Assembly (NCBI GenBank): GCA_038249115.1
Contig: JBBRWQ010000002.1
Coordinates: forward strand, 1-64,000
DNA from: UBA4719 sp038249115
Lineage (GTDB): Bacteria; Actinomycetota; Actinomycetes; Actinomycetales; Dermatophilaceae
Reading direction: 5' to 3'
Length of the DNA: 64,000 nucleotides
The number at the start of each line of letters is the position of its first letter. Position 1 is the first letter of the stretch. The position numbers were made by a program, and so were the translations under genes. The notes under the pieces were generated by a model that did no database searches, was not told the DNA's origin, and saw only the letters and a program-made list of their open reading frames with translations. Of the stretch, positions 7,823 to 15,538 are shown piece after piece.

Positions 7823-7932
7823 ACGGCAGTTGCATCCAGAGTCAGTGCCTCACGGTGGATCCGGGCGTCGCTGCAGAACTGGATCTCTGAGTGGCGGACG
7901 TGCACGCCTGGGCACGCGACTGAGGCACGTGG

Positions 7933-8370
7933 TTACTGGTCCTGGTCTGCGTGCCGCCACCAGATGGCTGTCGCGACACTTGCTGCGACACCGACGACTG
8001 CGACCCCGGCCATGCCCAACAGCCCGGGGCCTGACTGATCTGGTCCGGCGACGCCGCTGAGAAGTGAGGGCACGGACCAGGGGAACCATGCACCATAGCC
8101 GAGGGCGGCAATCACCTGCGCGGCGAGGAGACTCACGAACATGGCGGCCACGGCGACGAGATAGCCCCGGCCCGCACTGGCTACCAGGCCATACGTGGTA
8201 GTCAGTGCGACTGTCAGCAGCAGCCGGATCAGGGTGGTCTTGCCCGCGCCGTTGAGGCCGAGCAGTGCGTACACCTCACCGGGCTGGACGTCGAGGGAGA
8301 CCTCATCGACGGCCATGACCGTGCCATAGCGCTTCGACACGCCGCGCACCGCGACGATGGCCGGGTTCAT
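7933..8370 (-). pseudogene. In-frame deletion fusion of an ABC ATPase N-terminus to an ABC-2 permease C-terminus
   Basis: The first 52 or so residues are the start of an ABC ATPase: VRGVSKRYG, VDEVSLDVQPGE and a Walker A GLNGAGKTT, ending at LIRLLL. The frame then continues without a break into hydrophobic helices (TYGLVASAG, AVAAMFVSLLAAQVIAALGYG, GMAGVAVVGVAASVATAIWW) typical of the last helices of the permease partner. Signature, Walker B, H-loop and most of the permease are absent. One deletion of about 1.3 kb or more at around 8211 explains this. The start codon overlaps the TetR stop (ATGA), the normal layout for a regulator-exporter operon. The product cannot transport; it could be a 145-residue membrane protein or inert. 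Confidence 0.75.
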
Positions 8371-8951
8371 CAGCTCGCCGTTCTCGTGAGCTCATCCACC
8401 GCGGCAAACGCAGCTTCAACCAGGGTTGGGAGGTCCCCGCCGTCACGAGCCCAAAGCTCGACTGCCGTACTCACCGCCGCCGCACAGACTGCCGCCGCCA
8501 CCTCGATATCCAGGCTTTTGCCGTTGCGCCCGGCGCGTTCGGCCAGCACGTCGGTCAGATGGCTCACGAGGCTTTCCTGCTGTTCGCGCGACCGCGCGCG
8601 CAACGCCGGCACCGACAGGATGAGGGCGGTGCGCTGCCGGATCACTTCGAGGTCACCTTGGTAGACGTCGGCGAACGTGTCAGCGAAACCCCGCCGCACG
8701 GCTGTCAGCGGGTCCTCGTGGGCGGGACGAGCACGGACTGCCTCTGCGATCAAGGGGTCGTAATCGTCTTGCAGGACGATGTCCTCCTTGGTGGCGAAAT
8801 ACCGGAACAGGGTCGCGGGCGACACCTCCGCGGCAGCCGCAATCTGCTCGCACGTCATCGCGTCGTAGCCCCGGGATGTGATGAGACTCAGCGCCGCGCG
8901 CTGGATCGCCTCGCGGGTGCGTTCCTTCTTGCGTTCTCGCAGACCAGCCAT
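8370..8951 (-). CDS. TetR/AcrR-family transcriptional regulator
   Basis: A 193-residue TetR-type regulator. The N-terminal HTH is complete: IQRAALSLITSRGYDAMTCEQIAAAAEVSPATLFRYFATKEDIV (about residues 14-57), followed by an all-helical ligand domain. The ATG at 8951 was preferred to an upstream start at 8993 because GGGAGG lies 8 nt before it and the protein then begins MAGLRERKK, as usual in this family. It lies upstream of, and overlaps by 4 bp, the wreck of an ABC exporter operon it would have controlled. Its ligand is unknown, and its target may now be lost. Confidence 0.88.
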   Translation of the reverse strand: MAGLRERKKERTREAIQRAALSLITSRGYDAMTCEQIAAAAEVSPATLFRYFATKEDIVLQDDYDPLIAEAVRARPAHEDPLTAVRRGFADTFADVYQGDLEVIRQRTALILSVPALRARSREQQESLVSHLTDVLAERAGRNGKSLDIEVAAAVCAAAVSTAVELWARDGGDLPTLVEAAFAAVDELTRTAS

Positions 8952-9045
8952 CCTCGACGCCTCCCGGGTCAAACCCGATACTGAGAGCAACAAAGATACT
9001 GCGAGTCACTCCCGTATGAGAGTAACACTCACTTGGCCGACTGTG

Positions 9046-10332
9046 TCAGGACTCGTCGGCGCCTGGAACGCCGTCGCCGTGCTCGTCGGCGCTTTCCGCG
9101 ACGCGCAGCCGCTCGTACATGTTGTTGCGGGCACGTAAGACGGCTGCAGCGAAGATCGCGGCAAGCACTGACCCGGCCAGGACGGCAACCTTGACGTGTC
9201 CGTCACGTTCGGAGCCGGCACCGAACGCGAGCTCTCCGATGAGTAGCGACACGGTGAAGCCGACGCCGGCCAGCATCGCCAGGCCGAGCACGTCCCACCA
9301 CGAGAGGTCGCTGTCTAGGTCGGCTCGGGTGAACCGGTGCACGAGCCACGTCGCGGCCATCACGCCGAGCGGCTTGCCGATGACCAGGCCGACCACCACG
9401 CCGACCGCAACGGGATCACGGGCCGCGTCACCGAGGCCCTTGAGGCCACCGATGCTGACACCCGCGGCAAAGAACGCGAAGACCGGCACCGCGAAGGACG
9501 CGGACAGAGGTCGCCACCGGTGTTCGAACTGCTCGGCCAGCCCAGGCCCGGCACCGGACGCACGGCGGGCGACAGGCACCGCGAACCCCAGCAAGATCCC
9601 TGCCACGGTGGCATGCACACCAGATGCATGCACCAACGCCCAGACGGTCACCGCTAGCGGCAGCAACAGCCACCACGACCGGATGCGGTGCTGGACCGCC
9701 ACGGTGAACAGGACAAGGGGAATGAGCGCCAGCAGCAACGGTAGGGACGACAGGTCGCGGGTGTAGAAGACGGCGATGATGGTGATGGCGAGCAGGTCGT
9801 CAACCACTGCGAGGGTGAGAAGGAACGTTCTCAGCGCCGACGGCAAGTGCGAACCGATGATCGCGAGCACGGCAAGGGCGAACGCGATGTCGGTAGCAGT
9901 TGGGATCGCCCAGCCGGCGATGTCACCGGAGTCCCCGAGGTTGACCACCGCGTACAGCAGCGCGGGCACCAGGACGCCGCCGAGGGCGGCCGCGACCGGG
10001 ACCGCGGCGCGGGCCGGGTCGCGCAGGTCACCGGCGACGAACTCCCGTTTGAGCTCGAGCCCGGCCACGAAGAAGAAGACCGCGAGCAGCCCGTCGGCCG
10101 CCCACGACCCGAGGCTCAGACGCAGATGCAGCGCCTCGGGTCCCACTGCGGTGTCACGCAGCGACAGGTAGGCCTGCGCCCAGGGCGAGTTCGCCCACGC
10201 GAGAGCGACGGCCGCGCCGACCAGGAGCAGTGCCCCTCCGACGGTCTCCTTGCGAAGGATGTCGGCGACGCGTTCGGCTTCGGGCCACGACCCGCGGCTG
10301 AGCAGACGTCGCGGCAACGGTTCATTAGTCAA
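9046..10332 (-). CDS. nhaA: Na+/H+ antiporter NhaA
   Basis: A 428-residue NhaA-type electrogenic antiporter with about twelve membrane helices. Recognisable parts are ADGLLAVFFFVAGLELKREF near residue 84, AIPTATDIAFALAVLAI with the family's conserved T-D assembly, LAVVDDLLAITIIAVFY with the two ion-binding aspartates, and HASGVHATVAGILLGF. It exports Na+ in exchange for protons at alkaline pH. The charged tail after about residue 400 is longer than in E. coli. The gene points away from the riboswitch-controlled ECF operon, with a shared intergenic region. Confidence 0.95.
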   Translation of the reverse strand: MTNEPLPRRLLSRGSWPEAERVADILRKETVGGALLLVGAAVALAWANSPWAQAYLSLRDTAVGPEALHLRLSLGSWAADGLLAVFFFVAGLELKREFVAGDLRDPARAAVPVAAALGGVLVPALLYAVVNLGDSGDIAGWAIPTATDIAFALAVLAIIGSHLPSALRTFLLTLAVVDDLLAITIIAVFYTRDLSSLPLLLALIPLVLFTVAVQHRIRSWWLLLPLAVTVWALVHASGVHATVAGILLGFAVPVARRASGAGPGLAEQFEHRWRPLSASFAVPVFAFFAAGVSIGGLKGLGDAARDPVAVGVVVGLVIGKPLGVMAATWLVHRFTRADLDSDLSWWDVLGLAMLAGVGFTVSLLIGELAFGAGSERDGHVKVAVLAGSVLAAIFAAAVLRARNNMYERLRVAESADEHGDGVPGADES

Positions 10333-10404
10333 GGCAGGTCACTTTGAAAGGGCCAAAAGAGGCGAGGGCAGGTAGCACCCATTCTCAGGGGAGTTGATGG
10401 TCTT

Positions 10405-10433
10405 TTGACACCCCTAAACGACCGTGGGAACAT
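10405..10433 (+). promoter_or_regulatory. Candidate promoter of the ECF operon
   Basis: A perfect -35 hexamer TTGACA lies at 10405-10410. A weak -10 (GAACAT, 10428-10433) follows at 17 bp. The riboswitch aptamer begins a few bases after it, so transcription from here would include the whole aptamer. Confidence 0.35.
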
Positions 10434-10436
10434 ACC

Positions 10437-10566
10437 AGCACCTGACACCCGCGGTCTGGGTAAGCCGGTCGGATACCGGCGCTGACCCGCAACCGTAGGC
10501 CGCCTCCGGCTACCTGCCCTCCAAAGGGCTGCCCGGAGCCACGCGGCGAGCCGGAGCACCGGATCG
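10437..10566 (+). ncRNA. Cobalamin riboswitch
   Basis: The stretch shows the conserved core of AdoCbl-type riboswitches: GGTAAGCCGGT, ATACCGGCGCTGACCCGCAA followed by CCGT, a pyrimidine-rich arm, and the closing box GAGCCGGAGCACCGG. About 110 bp separate its end from the first gene of the operon, enough for an expression platform that would lower expression when cobalamin is plentiful. It therefore predicts that the operon imports a corrinoid or cobalt. The exact ends were set by eye. Confidence 0.85.
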
Positions 10567-10674
10567 TGGGCATAAGGCTCCATCAAGATGTCCGCCGTGG
10601 TTTGCGGTCCGGAGCCGGTCGTCGCGGCCCACAAAGCCCGGCCTCCCGCCCCTCCGCGAGAGAGGTCCAATTCT

Positions 10675-11415
10675 GTGAAGCCCGCCCGCCTTGCACGTCC
10701 CGCCGCCCTTCCCCGACTATTGCGCGTTGCCCTCACCCTGTTTTTGGTCCTCCTGGCAGGCGGCGTCATCGCCGCGCCGGCGCAGGCAGCCGCCTACCGG
10801 TACTGGGGATACTTCCAGCTCACCAACGGTGCCTGGGCCTTCGCCCAGACCGGCCCGGCACAGTCCAACCCCAAGGACGGCTCAATCGAGGGCTGGCGCT
10901 TCGCCGTCGCCGATGAGACGTCCATCCGTAACCCCCGCGCGACACCAGCCTTCGACACCCTGTGCGCCAGCGTCAAGGCCGCCGCGGGCACCAAACGAGT
11001 CGGCCTGGTCCTCGACTACGGCCGCCCGGCCGACAGCCCCGACAGCACCACGCCCCCGGCACCGCGAGCCACCTGCGTTGCCGTTCCCGTGAAGGCCACC
11101 GGATCGGACGTTCTCGTGGCCGCCGGCGCCAAGCTGCGCGTGGAAAAGGAACTGACCTGCGGCATTGACGGCTGGCCGGCCACCGGCTGCGGCCCGCTCG
11201 TCGACCCGGTGTCAGCGGCAGCGGCAGCGCCGGACACCACAATCACCATCGCCGCCCCCGCATCGAGCACCTCGGCCAAGACGACCGACAAGACCGCAGA
11301 CACCGGGTCGGGAAGCTCGCCCGGGCTGATCCTCGGTGGCCTGGTCGCCGCACTCGCAGTCGGCGGTCTGGGCTTCGCGGCATGGCGCCGTAGCCGCGAC
11401 GCGACGGACAACTGA
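10675..11415 (+). CDS. SCO2322-family secreted, membrane-anchored protein of an ECF operon
   Basis: The 246-residue protein has an N-terminal signal peptide (ALTLFLVLLAGGVIA ending at APAQA), an extracytoplasmic domain beginning AYRYWGYFQ, and a C-terminal helix with an RR anchor (LILGGLVAALAVGGLGFAAWRR). The body resembles the Streptomyces SCO2322 family: W-A-F-A-x-T-GP, GWRFAV, LDYG and paired cysteines in LTCGIDGWPATGCG. The GTG at 10675 has an AGAGAGG site and precedes the signal peptide; frames from 10588 have no support. The family always lies with EcfT, EcfA and EcfS genes, so a role in substrate capture or assembly outside the membrane is likely but unproven. Confidence 0.82.
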   Translation: MKPARLARPAALPRLLRVALTLFLVLLAGGVIAAPAQAAAYRYWGYFQLTNGAWAFAQTGPAQSNPKDGSIEGWRFAVADETSIRNPRATPAFDTLCASVKAAAGTKRVGLVLDYGRPADSPDSTTPPAPRATCVAVPVKATGSDVLVAAGAKLRVEKELTCGIDGWPATGCGPLVDPVSAAAAAPDTTITIAAPASSTSAKTTDKTADTGSGSSPGLILGGLVAALAVGGLGFAAWRRSRDATDN

Positions 11416-11431
11416 GCGAGCTGGAAGCACC

Positions 11432-12589
11432 ATGACCCGCGCCCTCCACGACCCCCGGCTGCCGCGCCTGCTGCACCCGGCGGCGTGGTGGGCGTGGGCC
11501 ATCGGGTTGGCGATGGCTGCCAGCCGGACCACCAACCCGCTTCTGCTCGCGCTGGTCGTGGCCGTCGCGGCGTACGTCGTCGCGGCCCGCCGCGAGCTCG
11601 GGGCGGCGTCCCCTTTCGGCGCGTTCCTGCGTCTCGGTCTCCTGGCCATCACCTTGCGCGTGGTCCTTCAGGTGCTGCTCGGAGGTGGCACCCCGGGGGC
11701 CACGGTGTTGTTCACCCTGCCCGAGATACCACTCCCGTCCGGCTCGAGCGGGGTGCGTCTGGGCGGACCGGCGACGCTGGAAGGTCTGCTGGCGGCGACA
11801 TACGAAGGCGCCCGGCTTGCCGCAGTGCTCACCTGTATCGGTGCCGCCAACACACTCGCCAGCCCTCGGCGGTTGTTGCGCTACGTGCCCGCCACGCTCT
11901 ATGAGGTCGGCACGGCGCTCGTGGTCGGGCTCACCTACGCTCCCCAGCTTGTTGAGGACGCCCGACAGGTCCGCGTCGCTCGACGGCTACGCGGACACGG
12001 CGGGCGAGGCTTCCGCGAGCTTGCCCGGCTCGCCGTTCCCGTTCTCGACAGTGCCCTCGAGCGGTCACTGAACCTCGCCGCGTCCATGGAGTCACGAGGG
12101 TATGGGCGATCCGTCCACCGCGACGCCCGTTCACGCCGCCAGTCCACCGCACTGACCCTCGCCGGACTGACCGGCGTCGTCGCCGGGATCTACGGCCTCC
12201 TGGACGGCAGCTCGCCCGCCCTGCTCGGGCTACCGCTGGTGGTCGCCGGCGCGGCGACTGCGACAGCGTCCCTCGCGGTCGGCGCCAGGCGCGACCCGCG
12301 CTCGCGCTACCGACCGGACCCGTGGGCGACGCCGGAGTGGCTGGTCCTCGGATGTGGTGTCGCCGCAGGGGTTTTCGTCCTCGTTGCCGCACAGCGCGGG
12401 GTGCCCGGCATCGTCATACAGACGTCGCCGGCCGTATGGCCGATCCTGCCGTGGATGCCTGCCCTGGGAGTGCTGCTCGCGCTGGCGCCAGCCTGGCTCG
12501 CCCCTCTGCCTCCGCTTCGGGCCATCGGTCCCCTCGAGGAACACCAAGACCTCAGACATCAACTCCAGGACGTCAGGAGCACCTCATGA
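11432..12589 (+). CDS. ECF transporter transmembrane component EcfT (CbiQ family)
   Basis: A 385-residue membrane protein with hydrophobic helices in the first 100 residues and again after about 255. The cytoplasmic coupling region carries ARRLRGHGGRG and SLNLAASMESRGYGR, matching the paired A/S-R-G motifs by which CbiQ/EcfT proteins dock onto the ATPases. It is longer than many EcfT proteins because of extra C-terminal helices. ATG at 11432 lies 16 bp after the previous gene and its stop overlaps the ATPase start (ATGA), so translation is coupled. Confidence 0.9.
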   Translation: MTRALHDPRLPRLLHPAAWWAWAIGLAMAASRTTNPLLLALVVAVAAYVVAARRELGAASPFGAFLRLGLLAITLRVVLQVLLGGGTPGATVLFTLPEIPLPSGSSGVRLGGPATLEGLLAATYEGARLAAVLTCIGAANTLASPRRLLRYVPATLYEVGTALVVGLTYAPQLVEDARQVRVARRLRGHGGRGFRELARLAVPVLDSALERSLNLAASMESRGYGRSVHRDARSRRQSTALTLAGLTGVVAGIYGLLDGSSPALLGLPLVVAGAATATASLAVGARRDPRSRYRPDPWATPEWLVLGCGVAAGVFVLVAAQRGVPGIVIQTSPAVWPILPWMPALGVLLALAPAWLAPLPPLRAIGPLEEHQDLRHQLQDVRSTS

Positions 12590-14217
12590 TCCGGTTCGAC
12601 AACGTCGGCGTCAGGTTCGGCGACCGCGGCGAACCCGTCCTGCGCGGTGTCGACCTCCAGGTGGACGAGGGCGAGATGGTGCTCGTCGTGGGCGCCACCG
12701 GAAGCGGCAAGACCACCTTGCTTCGTTGCGTCAACGGCCTGGTCCCGCATTTCAGCGGCGGCACTCTGAGCGGCCGGATCACCGTCGCCGGCCGCGACAC
12801 CCGCACCCACCGACCGCGCGACCTCGCGGACATCGTCGGAGTCGTCGGTCAGGACCCGGCGGCTGCTTTCGTCACCGACACGGTCGAAGAAGAGCTCGCC
12901 TACGGCATGGAGTCGCTCGGCGTCACCGGCGACGTCATGCGCCGCCGGGTCGAGGAGACACTCGACCTGCTCGGCCTCGCCGACGTGCGCCAGCGGACCC
13001 TACGAACGCTGTCGGGGGGCCAGCAACAACGCGTGGCGATCGGCGGCGTCCTGGCCGCGCACCCGCGGATCCTGGTGCTGGACGAGCCCACATCGGCACT
13101 CGACCCGGTCGCGGCAGAGGAGGTCCTCGCCGCCCTCACCCGGCTCGTTCATGACCTGGGGCTGACCGTCGTTCTCGCCGAACATCGACTCGAACGGGTC
13201 GTGCAGTATGCCGACCGCGTGGTGGTCGTGGAGAACGGCAGGGTCCGCTCGGACCTGCCTGCAGCCGCCATGGCCACCTCACCCGTCTCGCCGCCGGTCG
13301 TCGACCTGGGTCGCCTCGCCGGGTGGTCGCCACTGCCGCTGTCGGTACGAGACGCCCGCAGGGCCGCCGGGCCCATGCGCAGGGAGCTGGCCGGTCGCAC
13401 GCCCGTCCGGGCCCTCAGGCCGGTCAACCTGACCGGGCCCAACGAGACGCTGCTCAGCGCTCGGGCGCTGGTGGTCAACCGGGGACGCAGACCGGTGTTG
13501 CGCGGCATCGACCTGGAGGTGAACCAGGGCGAGATCGTGGCGCTCATGGGCCGCAACGGTTCCGGCAAGTCGACCTTGCTCGCGGCGTCGTGCGGCCAGC
13601 TGCCCGCACGGCTGGGCAGCGTGCGTACCGCCGGACTGGATCCGGCCTCGCTGACGCCCCGGGATCTGGTGCGGCACGTGGGTCTGGTCCCTCAGGACCC
13701 GGGACTGCTTCTGTACGGCGAGACGGTCGGAGCCGAGTGCCGCACCGCAGATACCGACATGCACGCGAAACCAGGCACGACCCGTGCACTGCTGCTTCAT
13801 CTGGCACCAGACGTCGACGAGCGCACCCACCCGCGCGATCTCTCGGAGGGGCAGCGTCTGGCTCTGGCTCTGGCGATCGTGCTGGCCGGAAAGCCGCCGC
13901 TGGTGCTGCTCGACGAGCCCACCCGGGGCCTGGACTACGGCGCCAAGACCCGGCTCGTCGCCTCGCTGCGCTCGCTGGCGGCCGACCGGCACGGCGTGCT
14001 GGTGGCCACCCACGACGTCGAGCTGGTGGCTGAGCTGGCCGACCGGGTCGTGGTCATCGCCGACGGCGAAGTGGTGACCGACGGCCCCACCGATGCGGTG
14101 CTGGCGGGGTCGCCCGCCTTCGCGCCGCAGGTGTCCAAGGTGATGCACCCGCAGCCGTGGCTGACGGTGGCAGACGTTGCAGCCGCCCTCGTCCGACCCC
14201 CGCCGGTCGCGGTCTAG
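12586..14217 (+). CDS. ECF transporter double ATPase (EcfA-EcfA' fusion)
   Basis: The 543-residue protein contains two full ABC ATPase domains. Domain 1 has Walker A GATGSGKTT (residues 36-44), signature LSGGQQQR and Walker B ILVLDEPTSALD. Domain 2 has Walker A GRNGSGKST (about 322-330), a degenerate signature LSEGQRLALALA and Walker B LVLLDEPTRGLD. Fusing the two ATPases in one chain is usual for actinobacterial group-I ECF systems. It energises uptake through EcfT and the S component. The start overlaps the ecfT stop and its TAG overlaps the next GTG by one base. Confidence 0.93.
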   Translation: MIRFDNVGVRFGDRGEPVLRGVDLQVDEGEMVLVVGATGSGKTTLLRCVNGLVPHFSGGTLSGRITVAGRDTRTHRPRDLADIVGVVGQDPAAAFVTDTVEEELAYGMESLGVTGDVMRRRVEETLDLLGLADVRQRTLRTLSGGQQQRVAIGGVLAAHPRILVLDEPTSALDPVAAEEVLAALTRLVHDLGLTVVLAEHRLERVVQYADRVVVVENGRVRSDLPAAAMATSPVSPPVVDLGRLAGWSPLPLSVRDARRAAGPMRRELAGRTPVRALRPVNLTGPNETLLSARALVVNRGRRPVLRGIDLEVNQGEIVALMGRNGSGKSTLLAASCGQLPARLGSVRTAGLDPASLTPRDLVRHVGLVPQDPGLLLYGETVGAECRTADTDMHAKPGTTRALLLHLAPDVDERTHPRDLSEGQRLALALAIVLAGKPPLVLLDEPTRGLDYGAKTRLVASLRSLAADRHGVLVATHDVELVAELADRVVVIADGEVVTDGPTDAVLAGSPAFAPQVSKVMHPQPWLTVADVAAALVRPPPVAV

Positions 14218-15050
14218 TGACCACCCGGGCGCAGGTCCCCCCTCGAGCGGTCATCGCCGTCCGCTGGAGAGCGGTTGCCACCCTGGCAGCGACCACCGTC
14301 GTGGGGCTCGTCGCGTTCCTGTGGCCCTTCCTGGCCCAGCCGGGATCAAGCCTGTCCCACAGCGCTGATGCTCCGTGGTTGTTCGTGCTGCTGGTCGCCC
14401 TGCTGGCCGCGCTGGTCGTGGCAGAGCTGTCCGACGGTGGGCTGGACGCCAAGACGGTCGCCGTGCTCGGAGTTCTGGCCGCCGCCGGCGGGGCGCTGAG
14501 AGTCCTGGGCGCGGGCACCGCCGGGCTGGAGCCGATGTTCTTTCTGCTGGTCCTCGCCGGCCGGGTGCTCGGGCGCGGGGTCGGCTTCGTCCTTGGCGCC
14601 CTCGCGATCCTCGTCGGCGCCTTCCTGACCGGTGGAGTCGGACCGTGGGCACCGTTCCAGATGATCGCCGCCGGCTGGGTCGGCTTCGGCGCCGGCTGCC
14701 TGCCGCGAGCGAGCGGCCGTACCGAAAGGCTGATGCTGGCCGCATACGGACTGGTCGCCGGGCTGCTCTTCGGCGTCCTGATGAACCTGTGGTTCTGGCC
14801 CTTCGTGACAGCCGGAGCCCCAGCCGGCATGAGCTTCGTTCCGGGTGACCCCGTGGCGGCAAACCTCTCGCGCTACGGCACCTTCTACCTGGCCACCAGC
14901 CTAGGCTGGGACCTTCCCCGCGGAGTGCTGACCGCGGTGCTCGTGATGGTTGCCGGACGGCCGATTCTGGCCAGCCTTCGCCGAGGCACCCGCCGCGCTG
15001 CGTTCGGCGTCACCGGACAGTTCGTGACAGGCAACCGAACGTCCGACTGA
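14217..15050 (+). CDS. ECF transporter substrate-binding S component (predicted corrinoid/cobalt)
   Basis: A 277-residue membrane protein with six or more helices and the glycine-alanine-rich character of S components: LGRGVGFVLGALAILVGAF, GPWAPFQMIAAGWVGFGAG and LPRGVLTAVLVMVAGRPIL. The segment GxGPWxPFQM resembles the S components encoded with SCO2322-type proteins. The GTG at 14217 shares a base with the ecfA stop, indicating coupled translation; no separate ribosome site is present. The substrate is inferred from the upstream cobalamin riboswitch. The alternatives are cobalt or a cobalamin precursor. Confidence 0.85.
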   Translation: MTTRAQVPPRAVIAVRWRAVATLAATTVVGLVAFLWPFLAQPGSSLSHSADAPWLFVLLVALLAALVVAELSDGGLDAKTVAVLGVLAAAGGALRVLGAGTAGLEPMFFLLVLAGRVLGRGVGFVLGALAILVGAFLTGGVGPWAPFQMIAAGWVGFGAGCLPRASGRTERLMLAAYGLVAGLLFGVLMNLWFWPFVTAGAPAGMSFVPGDPVAANLSRYGTFYLATSLGWDLPRGVLTAVLVMVAGRPILASLRRGTRRAAFGVTGQFVTGNRTSD

Positions 15051-15093
15051 TCCCCTGGACGCATCTGGGACCACCGCAGTCAGCGGCTCCGCG

Positions 15094-15291
15094 TCAGGAA
15101 GCCATCTCCGTGCCGCCGAGGAGGTTGCGCACCTCGGACTCACGGTAGCGGCGGTGACCGCCGAGCGTCCGCAGGGAAGTCAGCTTCCCAGCTTTGGCCC
15201 AACGGGTGACCGTCTTGGGGTCGACGCGGAAAAGGGCTGCAACCTCAGCAGGGGTCAACAGTGCCTCAGCTTCAACAGCGCGACTGGTCAT
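15094..15291 (-). CDS. bldC: BldC-family MerR-like DNA-binding protein
   Basis: A 65-residue protein consisting of a single winged-helix domain: LLTPAEVAALFRVDPKTVTRWAKAGKLTS followed by RTLGGHRRYRE. This is the BldC signature almost letter for letter, as in Streptomyces, where BldC binds direct repeats cooperatively and controls the timing of development. The ATG at 15291 has a strong GGAGG site; the longer frame to 15366 has no support. It is transcribed away from the leucine dehydrogenase gene, with 10-bp direct repeats lying between the two. Confidence 0.93.
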   Translation of the reverse strand: MTSRAVEAEALLTPAEVAALFRVDPKTVTRWAKAGKLTSLRTLGGHRRYRESEVRNLLGGTEMAS

Positions 15292-15465
15292 TAGTCCTCC
15301 GAGCGATGCAGTGATCTGGGTGGTGCAGTGATCTGGAATGTCCAGTTTCGTCCATCTGCCCGACAAATGGAACGGAGCAGAGGGGTGATATCCGTATGTC
15401 CGAAATGACTAGTTACTCCCGTCTGTAATCGGGTCATGGCGCCCACCACCTCGAAGTAGCCGACG

Positions 15466-15512
15466 TCCGTAGCGGTCCGTAGCGGTCCGTAGCGGTCCGT
15501 AGCGGTCCGTAG
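15466..15512 (+). repeat. 10-bp direct tandem repeat (AGCGGTCCGT)
   Basis: AGCGGTCCGT is repeated four times exactly (15471-15510), preceded by a half-copy GTCCGT and followed by AG. The period equals one helical turn. The block lies in the promoter region between bldC and leucine dehydrogenase, about 15 bp upstream of the TAGGCT -10 candidate. It could be a phased protein-binding array or a simple slippage repeat. Confidence 0.9.
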
Positions 15513-15525
15513 GCTGCATCCGGCA

Positions 15526-15531
15526 TAGGCT
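15526..15531 (+). promoter_or_regulatory. -10 element, likely leaderless promoter of leucine dehydrogenase
   Basis: TAGGCT lies 7 nt before the GTG at 15539, and no Shine-Dalgarno sequence is present. The same arrangement recurs at many genes in this window. Confidence 0.5.
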
Positions 15532-15538
15532 GACCGCC

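Noticed and set aside
7845..7928. GTGCCTCA at 7845 and its inverted copy at 7921, like the ends of the insertion sequence at 45 kb
   Set aside because: Only 8 bp are shared and the TGCCCGCGAA boxes are missing, so it is not a convincing solo end.
15466..15512. Tandem repeats considered as a CRISPR array
   Set aside because: Units are 10 bp with no spacers, and no cas genes are present anywhere in the window.
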